A stretch of 15,449 nt of DNA from positions 1-15,449 of the forward strand of contig DASZYR010000072.1 of assembly GCA_035545255.1 (NCBI GenBank), given 5' to 3'. Shown one piece after another: positions 1 through 5,169 of this stretch. The position numbers were made by a program, and so were the translations under genes. Numbering within the stretch: the stretch's first letter is position 1; each line of letters starts with the position of its first letter. The notes beneath the pieces were generated by a model that saw only the letters and a program-made list of their open reading frames with translations, had not been told where the DNA came from and searched no databases. The DNA is from Dokdonella_A sp035545255 (lineage in GTDB: Bacteria > Pseudomonadota > Gammaproteobacteria > Xanthomonadales > Rhodanobacteraceae).

Positions 1-143
1 GAGAGGAACAGCGAGTCGGCGGCTCGCGAGAGCGTGCCGAGCTTCGCGATCGCGCAGAACGCGCGCAGCTGCTTCAGGCGGTTGCCCTTGTAATAGAACC
101 GCGTCGGCGCCGGCGAGCGGATCGGGCGACGCCCCGTTCTCAT
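1..143 (-). CDS. LysR-family transcriptional regulator, N-terminal fragment cut by window edge
   Basis: Reading the minus strand from an ATG at 143 gives an open frame of 47 complete codons that runs off the left end. The translation contains FYYKGNRLKQLRAFCAIAKL followed by GTLSRAADSLFLS, which is the start of the winged helix-turn-helix of LysR-type regulators (first helix, then the A-A-D-x-L recognition region). An upstream ATG at 151 is in a frame that stops after three codons, so 143 is the likely start. LysR proteins bind DNA as tetramers and often control a divergent neighbour, so this one is a candidate regulator of the aceB-aceA genes that begin 174 bp away. The effector domain lies outside the window, so the ligand cannot be judged. 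Confidence 0.85.
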   Translation of the reverse strand, partial: MRTGRRPIRSPAPTRFYYKGNRLKQLRAFCAIAKLGTLSRAADSLFL

Positions 144-317
144 CCGTTCATCCGTCACGCAAGCAGTTCCTCGTTCGAAGGCACCTCAAAAGGACAACTC
201 TTTCAGTTACTTGAATATCACTTTGACGCTGTTAATTTGTTGCATTGAAACATGTGCTTTGTCAAATGACTTTTGCACGCCTAGTCTTCCCCTCCCGCGA
301 CAAGGACCGTTTCCACG
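144..317. promoter_or_regulatory. Divergent control region between lysR and aceB
   Basis: This 174-bp gap contains the most AT-rich stretch of the left part of the window (about 185-275), as expected of a promoter. A weak sigma70-like pair on the plus strand is TTGAAT (211-216) and TAATTT (233-238) with a 16-bp spacer. A perfect 6-bp inverted repeat, TTTGAC (222-227) and GTCAAA (261-266), and a smaller dyad GTCA-AA-TGAC (261-270) could be operator half-sites for the divergent LysR protein. None of these is decisive. AAGGA at 302-306 is the ribosome-binding site of aceB, with a rather long spacer of 11 nt. Confidence 0.45.
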
Positions 318-1943
318 ATGGCCGCTTCGATCCGCCCCGCTTCTCCGCCGCCCCGGCCATCGGATGCCGATGACGCCTCGGTCGAAATCCTCACGGAGGC
401 GGCACGCGCTTTCCTGGTCGATCTCCACGGCCGCTTCGAAGGACGTCGTCAGGCACTGCTGCAAGCGCGGGCCGAGCGACAGGCGCGTCTCGACGCGGGA
501 GCGCTTCCCGATTTCGCGAGCGACACGACGCCGATCCGCGAGTCGGACTGGCGGGTCGCGCCGATTCCGGCGGCGCTTCGCGATCGCCGCGTCGAGATCA
601 CGGGGCCGGTCGATCGCAAGATGATCATCAACGCGCTGAACTCGGGCGCGAGGGTGTTCATGGCCGACTTCGAGGATTCGACCTCGCCGACGTTCGAGAA
701 CCTTCTCGACGGCCAGCGCAATCTGCGCGACGCGGTCGCCGGCACGATCGCGTTCGAGTCGCCCGAAGGCAAGCGCTACGAGGTGAAGTCCGATCCCGCC
801 GTGCTGATGGTGCGCCCGCGCGGCTGGCATCTGCCGGAGAAGCATTTCGTCGTCGACGGCGAGCCGATCGCAGGCGCGCTCTTCGATCTCGGTCTTTTCG
901 CGTTCCACAACGCGCGGTCGCTCGAAGCGCGCGATCGCGGTCCGTACTTCTATTTGCCCAAGCTCGAGAGCCATCGCGAGGCCGCACTCTGGAACGACGT
1001 GCTCGATCACATCGAGAGCGTGCTCGATCTTTCGCCAGGTGCGATCAAGGTCACCGTGCTGATCGAGACGCTGCCCGCGGTCTTCGAGATGGACGAGATC
1101 CTGTGGGCACTGAAGACGCGCATCACGGGACTCAACTGCGGGCGCTGGGATTACATCTTCTCGTACATCAAGACGCTGCGCGGACATCGGGATCGCGTGC
1201 TGCCCGAGCGCGGGCAGGTCGCGATGACGGTGCCTTTCCTGAAGGCGTATTCGGAGCTCCTGATCAGGACCTGCCATCGCCGCGGCGCGTTCGCGATGGG
1301 TGGCATGGCCGCGCAGATTCCGATCAGCAACGACCCGGCGGCGAACGAAGCCGCGCTCGGAAAAGTGCGCGCGGACAAGCTGCGCGAGGTGAAGGCAGGG
1401 CACGACGGTACCTGGGTCGCGCATCCCGCGCTGGTGCCGGTCGCGCGCGAGGTGTTCGACGCGCACATGCCGGGACCGAACCAGCTCGAGCGGCTGCGTG
1501 AGGACGTCGCCGCGACGCGCGACGCGTTGATCGCGCCCCCGGCGGGCACGATCACGCGTGCCGGCTTCGAAGGCAACGTCGAGGTGTGCCTGCGCTATCT
1601 CGCGGCATGGCTCGACGGGCAGGGCTGCGTGCCGATCCATCACCTGATGGAAGACGCGGCGACGGCGGAGATCTCGCGCGCGCAGCTCTGGCAATGGCTC
1701 AACGCGGGCGGACTCCTCTTCGACGACAACGGCGTGCCCGGCGATGGCGCAGCGGGCGATGGCGCGCCTGTCGACTTTCCGCTGTTCGACGCGACGCTCG
1801 CGACCGTTCGCCAGCGCCTCGCCGCGACCGCGATGCCCGGCCAGACGCGCGTCGCGCGCGCGGCCGAGCTTCTTTCCGAGCTGACGCATGCGCGCGAGCT
1901 CGGCGATTTCCTGACGCTCGCCGCGTATCCCGAGCTGCCCTGA
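318..1943 (+). CDS. aceB: Malate synthase A
   Basis: This 541-residue protein has the usual length of the monomeric malate synthase A isoform. It condenses glyoxylate with acetyl-CoA to malate, the second step of the glyoxylate shunt, in the cytoplasm. Visible landmarks are the active-site arginine region MVRPRGWHLPEKH with R166, the LPKLESHREA segment, the family signature GLNCGRWDYIFSYIKTL, and MEDAATAEISR near the C-terminus with D446 as the expected catalytic base. All key residues are present and nothing suggests decay. The ATG at 318 follows AAGGA at 302-306. The gene is followed after 28 bp by isocitrate lyase on the same strand, so the two are probably one operon. The identification is secure; only the exact start has slight doubt. 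Confidence 0.97.
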   Translation: MAASIRPASPPPRPSDADDASVEILTEAARAFLVDLHGRFEGRRQALLQARAERQARLDAGALPDFASDTTPIRESDWRVAPIPAALRDRRVEITGPVDRKMIINALNSGARVFMADFEDSTSPTFENLLDGQRNLRDAVAGTIAFESPEGKRYEVKSDPAVLMVRPRGWHLPEKHFVVDGEPIAGALFDLGLFAFHNARSLEARDRGPYFYLPKLESHREAALWNDVLDHIESVLDLSPGAIKVTVLIETLPAVFEMDEILWALKTRITGLNCGRWDYIFSYIKTLRGHRDRVLPERGQVAMTVPFLKAYSELLIRTCHRRGAFAMGGMAAQIPISNDPAANEAALGKVRADKLREVKAGHDGTWVAHPALVPVAREVFDAHMPGPNQLERLREDVAATRDALIAPPAGTITRAGFEGNVEVCLRYLAAWLDGQGCVPIHHLMEDAATAEISRAQLWQWLNAGGLLFDDNGVPGDGAAGDGAPVDFPLFDATLATVRQRLAATAMPGQTRVARAAELLSELTHARELGDFLTLAAYPELP

Positions 1944-1971
1944 AAGCACGACCTTCGAAACGAGACCCATC

Positions 1972-3276
1972 ATGAAGACTTCGCTGCCGACCGCCGAACA
2001 GATCCGCCTCGACTGGACCAACAATCCGCGCTGGAGCGGCGTCAAGCGCAATTACGCCGCCGAAGACGTCGTGCGCCTGCGCGGCACCGTGCACGTCGAG
2101 CATTCGCTGGCGCGCATCGGCGCCGAGAAGCTCTGGAGCCATCTGCACAAGGAACCGTTCGTCAACGCGCTCGGCGCGCTGACGGGCAATCAGGCGATGC
2201 AGCAGGTCAAGGCGGGGCTGAAGGCGATCTATCTCTCGGGCTGGCAGGTCGCGGCCGACGCGAACCTCGCCGGAGAGATGTATCCCGATCAGTCGCTGTA
2301 TCCCGCCAACTCGGTGCCGATGGTCGTCAAGCGCATCAACAACGCGCTCTTGCGCGCCGATCAGCTGAACCACGCCGAAGGCGACGACAGCGTCGATTAT
2401 CTTCAGCCGATCCTCGCGGACGCCGAAGCGGGATTCGGCGGCGTGCTCAACGCCTTCGAATTGATGAAGGCGATGATCGAGGCCGGTGCCGCGGGCGTGC
2501 ACTTCGAGGATCAGCTCGCATCAGTCAAGAAGTGCGGACACATGGGCGGCAAGGTGCTCGTGCCGACGCGCGAGGCCGTCGAGAAGCTCAACGCGGCGCG
2601 CCTCGCGGCCGACGTGTGCGGCGTGCCGACGATACTCGTCGCGCGCACCGACGCCGAAGCCGCCGATCTCCTGACCAGCGACGTCGACGAAAACGACAAG
2701 CCGTTCTGCACCGGCGAGCGCACGGTCGAAGGATTCTTCAAGACCCACAAGGGCCTCGAACAGGCGATCAGTCGCGGCGTCGCGTACGCGCCGTACGCCG
2801 ACCTCGTCTGGTGCGAAACCGGCAAGCCCGATCTCGAATTCGCGCGGAAGTTCGCCGAAGGCATCCACGCGAAATATCCCGGCAAGCTCCTGGCCTACAA
2901 CTGCTCGCCGTCGTTCAACTGGAAGAAGAACCTCGACGACGCGACGATCGCGAAATTCCAGCGCGAGATCGCAAGCTACGGCTACAGGTTCCAGTTCATC
3001 ACGCTTGCCGGCTTCCACGCGCTCAACTATTCGATGTTCGATCTCGCGTATCACTACTCACGCAACCAGATGAGCGCATTCGTCGAGCTGCAGGAAAAGG
3101 AATTCGCCGCGGCCGATCGCGGCTTCACGGCCGTCAAGCACCAGCGCGAAGTCGGCACCGGCTATTTCGACGCGGTGACGCAGGCGATCCAGCAGGGCCA
3201 GTCGTCGACGACGGCGCTGAAAGGCTCGACCGAGGAAGAGCAGTTCCACGCCGATCGCACGCCGCACGCGGCGTAG
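1972..3276 (+). CDS. aceA: Isocitrate lyase
   Basis: The 434-residue product is a full-length isocitrate lyase, which splits isocitrate into glyoxylate and succinate so that acetyl units bypass the decarboxylating steps of the TCA cycle. The catalytic loop KKCGHMGGKVLVP is intact with C188 and H190. The NCSPSFNWKK motif and the N-terminal WSGVKRNY segment also match the family. The short form (no large insert) is that of gamma- and betaproteobacteria. The ATG lies 28 bp behind the aceB stop without a strong Shine-Dalgarno sequence, which suggests co-transcription and perhaps translational coupling with aceB. Strong hairpins of a REP-like element begin 26 nt after its stop and may end or stabilise the transcript. 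Confidence 0.98.
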   Translation: MKTSLPTAEQIRLDWTNNPRWSGVKRNYAAEDVVRLRGTVHVEHSLARIGAEKLWSHLHKEPFVNALGALTGNQAMQQVKAGLKAIYLSGWQVAADANLAGEMYPDQSLYPANSVPMVVKRINNALLRADQLNHAEGDDSVDYLQPILADAEAGFGGVLNAFELMKAMIEAGAAGVHFEDQLASVKKCGHMGGKVLVPTREAVEKLNAARLAADVCGVPTILVARTDAEAADLLTSDVDENDKPFCTGERTVEGFFKTHKGLEQAISRGVAYAPYADLVWCETGKPDLEFARKFAEGIHAKYPGKLLAYNCSPSFNWKKNLDDATIAKFQREIASYGYRFQFITLAGFHALNYSMFDLAYHYSRNQMSAFVELQEKEFAAADRGFTAVKHQREVGTGYFDAVTQAIQQGQSSTTALKGSTEEEQFHADRTPHAA

Positions 3277-3302
3277 CTCGCACAAGATCACGCATGCCGT
3301 TC

Positions 3303-3424
3303 GCCTCTCCCGCTCGCGGGGAGAGGCCGCGCCGCAGGCGCGGGTGAGGGAAGCTCTTGCTAAGGCGAACCGAGTCCTCCCTCATCCGGCGCTTCGCGCC
3401 GACTTCGCCCGCAAGCGGGAGAAG
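3303..3424. repeat. Paired inverted REP/BIME-like element, possible aceA terminator
   Basis: Four hairpins are arranged as a mirror image. Hairpin 1 has a 9-bp stem (3303-3311 with 3319-3327). Hairpin 2 has a 7-bp stem with a 3-nt loop (3327-3333 with 3337-3343) and is followed by GGGTGAGGG. After about 30 bp the same order runs backwards: CCCTCATCC, a 6-bp stem (3387-3392 with 3396-3401), then a 10-bp stem with one mismatch (3403-3412 with 3415-3424). The core CTCTCCCGC...GCGGGAGAG with GGGTGAGGG resembles intergenic palindromes that are dispersed in many GC-rich proteobacterial genomes. Such units are usually non-autonomous repeats. Sitting right after aceA, it probably also shapes the 3' end of the operon mRNA. 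No T-tract is present, so it is not a textbook intrinsic terminator. Confidence 0.75.
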
Positions 3425-3460
3425 CGACAAACAGACGAGTGCGGCTGTTCAAACTCGAAG

Positions 3461-3550
3461 CGGCAACTGTTTCATTTGTGATCCACGCTCGGCGGGAGTG
3501 GACTCAATACGGCAAATGAAACGGCGGGTGGACACTCGCGCATATTGCCG
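3461..3550. repeat. Composite inverted/direct repeat cluster, origin unknown
   Basis: A perfect 10-bp inverted repeat, GTTTCATTTG (3469-3478) and CAAATGAAAC (3513-3522), encloses a second dyad TCCAC (3482-3486) with GTGGA (3498-3502). Two related direct units follow, GGCGGGAGTGGACTC (3491-3505) and GGCGGGTGGACACTC (3524-3538). The hexamer CGGCAA occurs at 3461-3466 and 3510-3515 and inverted as TTGCCG at 3545-3550. Clusters of this kind occur at the ends of some insertion sequences and at multi-site recombinase or regulator targets. No transposase fragment was recognised beside it, so its nature is open. Confidence 0.55.
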
Positions 3551-3575
3551 AAAGTGCGCCCGCCGGCATCGAAAC

Positions 3576-3609
3576 GGGGGTTGGGGAGGAGGCGGCCCGG
3601 GCTGGGGGG
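3576..3609 (+). other. G-rich tract with G-quadruplex potential
   Basis: Runs of 5, 4, 3 and 6 guanines lie at 3576-3580, 3583-3586, 3599-3601 and 3604-3609. The two outer loops are 2 nt and the middle segment is 12 nt and itself contains GG pairs. This fits a loose four-run quadruplex pattern on the plus strand. In a genome this GC-rich such tracts can arise by chance, although long G homopolymer runs are rare in the rest of this window. Confidence 0.4.
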
Positions 3610-3924
3610 TGGCGTTTCCGGGCCGTGCGTTCCGATGCCGGCGCTGCGCGGGACGCCGGAATGGGGTCGGCGCCCTGTCACTAGGACGGTGCGACCAGGG
3701 GTTCCGTCGCACGATCCACGTAGACGTTCGTAGATTATCGAGGCTGGGTCTCGCGGAGGTTCGTTTCGTCGCGCGACGAGCACGTTTCGCGGATTCGCAA
3801 GCTCATTTCGACCGCGCGGACGAAATCGATCCGGCGAAGGCGTCTCCCGGCGTTTAAGCGCCGCGTAAGCCTTTTCCTACAGCAGACAGTGACACCGTCG
3901 GATGAGGACTTGCGGCACATGCGC

Positions 3925-3930
3925 TACCAT
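3925..3930 (+). promoter_or_regulatory. Possible -10 element of the CNB-GGDEF gene
   Basis: TACCAT in the context GCTACCATCC matches four of six bases of the sigma70 -10 consensus. A start point near 3937 would leave a leader of about 28 nt before the GTG at 3965. No good -35 box lies 16-18 bp upstream, so the site is tentative. The same hexamer occurs on the minus strand (15356-15351) at a similar distance from the xdhC-like start. Confidence 0.3.
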
Positions 3931-3952
3931 CCTGACCCTCGATGGACCTGTC

Positions 3953-3959
3953 GGGAGGG
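3953..3959 (+). promoter_or_regulatory. Shine-Dalgarno site deciding the CNB-GGDEF start
   Basis: GGGAGGG lies 5 nt before the GTG at 3965. The longer reading from an ATG at 3902 has no such site and would overlap the likely -10 element, so the GTG is preferred. Confidence 0.75.
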
Positions 3960-3964
3960 TTCAG

Positions 3965-5029
3965 GTGTCGGCGATCGACGCAGAACGGGTGGCTTCGTCC
4001 GGCAACGCGGTCTTGTCGGTCGTTCGCTCGCGCGCGGCCCTCCTGCCCCGCGAGCTGTCCGAGGAAGAGCTCGCGCTGTTCGCGCGCGTCGGACGGCGCC
4101 GCGAGCTCAAGCCCGGCGAGGTGATCTTCAGCCGCGGAGAGCTCGGCCGGGCGATGTTCATCGTCGAATCGGGCGAGATCCAGCTCGAGTTCGGCGACGG
4201 CATGCCGGACAAGCTGATCGGCACGCGCGAGTTCTTCGGCGAGCTGGCGCTCTTCATCGGCAACCACGCGCGCGTCGCGAACGCCGTCGCGGTCTCGCCG
4301 AGCGCGCTCGTCGTCGTCGAGCATCCGGCGTTCGACGATCTCATCGTCAGCGAGCCGCGTCTCCTCGCGCAGTTCATGCGCCGCTCGTTCTCGTATCTCG
4401 TCGCGAGCGAGCAGCAGCTGATCCAGAACCTGAAGCGCCGCAACGAAGACCTGATGGTCACGCTCGACTCGCTGCGCCAGACGCAGACGCAGCTCTCGAC
4501 GGCGCAACGGCTCGTGCAGACCGACGAGCTGACCGGCCTTTGCAACCGGCGCGGCCTCTACATGTTCCTCGAGCATCTCGAGGAGCAGCGCCTGCCCGGA
4601 ACCGTGCTCGGCCTCCTGCTGGTCGATCTCGACCGGTTCAAGCAGATCAACGACCATTGCGGCCACCTCGTCGGCGATCAGGTGCTGCGCGCGATCGGCG
4701 AGGAAGTGTCGAACGCGGCCTCGCCGTGCGACCTGCCGTGCCGCCTCGGCGGCGACGAGTTCGCCTTGCTGATGCAGGTGACCGGCATCGAGGAGCTTCG
4801 CGCGCGCGCCACGCAGATCATCGGCGCGGTGCGCACGCTGCGCTTTCCCGGCTGCGGCAGCGAGCCGCTTTCCGTCGCGGTCAGCGTCGGCGGCAGCCTC
4901 TGCGCGTCGGGCGCGGATTGGGCCGTCTGGTACAGCGACGCCGACTGCGCGCTGTACGAAGCGAAAGGCATCGGCGGCGACGGCTATCGCGTGATCGAGG
5001 GAGCAGGAGCGCCCGCCGCTCCCGCTTGA
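3965..5029 (+). CDS. Cyclic-nucleotide-binding domain / GGDEF diguanylate cyclase
   Basis: From the GTG start the protein has 354 residues and no membrane segment or signal peptide. Residues about 35-145 form a CRP-like cyclic-nucleotide-binding domain with the phosphate-binding cassette FGELALFIGNHARVANA (E93, R103). Residues about 145-185 look like a coiled-coil linker. Residues about 186-345 are a GGDEF domain with the DELTGLCNRRG entry motif, metal-binding D221 and an intact signature RLGGDEF (262-266), so it should make c-di-GMP from GTP. The inhibitory RxxD site is degenerate: the position expected to be arginine is S253 (SPCD), which suggests weak product inhibition. It lies just upstream of the first membrane cyclase, so it could be the cytoplasmic reader of the cyclic nucleotide made there; this is inference. 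An alternative start is ATG 3902 (375 residues). Confidence 0.92.
   Translation: MSAIDAERVASSGNAVLSVVRSRAALLPRELSEEELALFARVGRRRELKPGEVIFSRGELGRAMFIVESGEIQLEFGDGMPDKLIGTREFFGELALFIGNHARVANAVAVSPSALVVVEHPAFDDLIVSEPRLLAQFMRRSFSYLVASEQQLIQNLKRRNEDLMVTLDSLRQTQTQLSTAQRLVQTDELTGLCNRRGLYMFLEHLEEQRLPGTVLGLLLVDLDRFKQINDHCGHLVGDQVLRAIGEEVSNAASPCDLPCRLGGDEFALLMQVTGIEELRARATQIIGAVRTLRFPGCGSEPLSVAVSVGGSLCASGADWAVWYSDADCALYEAKGIGGDGYRVIEGAGAPAAPA
4999..5023 (+). terminator. Weak hairpin at the 3' end of the CNB-GGDEF gene
   Basis: Two alternative stems overlap the last codons: GGGAGC (4999-5004) with GCTCCC (5018-5023), or GGAGCG (5006-5011) with CGCTCC (5017-5022) around a 5-nt loop. No T-tract follows, so termination is doubtful. 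Confidence 0.2.
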
Positions 5030-5169
5030 TCGGCCATGCCGTCCGCCACAGGGAAGAGTGCCCGGGGAGACAAGCCCATCGCAATGGCCTTCCGTGCGAT
5101 GCGCGATGCACCGTTGCTCCGCGTTCGTGATATTCCGATCGGCCTCGCTTGCACGAGTGGAGCGCCGGC
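5030..5169 (+). other. Gap before the first membrane cyclase
   Basis: These 140 bp separate two same-strand genes. I see no well-spaced promoter pair; GTGATATTCC around 5127-5136 is the only AT-rich spot. Co-transcription with the CNB-GGDEF gene is possible. GGAG at 5159-5162, 7 nt before the GTG at 5170, is the likely ribosome-binding site of the cyclase. Confidence 0.4.

Larger units (their letters stand above)
3425..3964. other. Non-coding stretch between aceA and the CNB-GGDEF gene
   Basis: No convincing gene is seen in these 540 bp. The open frames here are low-complexity, rich in arginine, glycine and proline, and begin inside the neighbouring repeat. The stretch holds a composite of inverted and direct repeats (3461-3550), a G-rich tract (3576-3609), a perfect dyad ATTTCG (3805-3810) with CGAAAT (3821-3826), a small hairpin CGGCG (3848-3852) with CGCCG (3859-3863) followed by TTTT at 3871-3874, and a likely -10 element at 3925-3930. 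Its composition is unlike the flanking genes, with an AT-richer patch around 3450-3550, so it could carry remnants of a mobile element. Confidence 0.6.

Noticed and set aside
207..2051. Long minus-strand open frame (614 codons) opposite aceB
   Set aside because: It is the antisense shadow of a clear malate synthase gene. The translation is rich in R, A, E and D without any family motif, as expected from strong GC codon bias.
3303..3424. CRISPR-like repeats
   Set aside because: The units are mirror-image hairpins without regularly spaced direct copies or spacers. No cas genes are present.
3357..3857. Plus-strand open frame of 166 codons in the aceA-GGDEF gap
   Set aside because: It begins inside the REP-like repeat, runs through G-rich low-complexity DNA and shows no domain or ribosome-binding site. 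The CxxC-like pairs (YCRKC, RCRRC) are isolated and do not form a known finger.
3902..3964. ATG at 3902 as the start of the CNB-GGDEF gene
   Set aside because: The extra 21 residues have no domain support and no Shine-Dalgarno site, and they cover the likely -10 element. The GTG at 3965 has an excellent site.
5149..5169. TTG at 5149 as the start of cyclase 1
   Set aside because: The GTG at 5170 has GGAG 7 nt upstream and aligns with the MSA start of cyclase 2.
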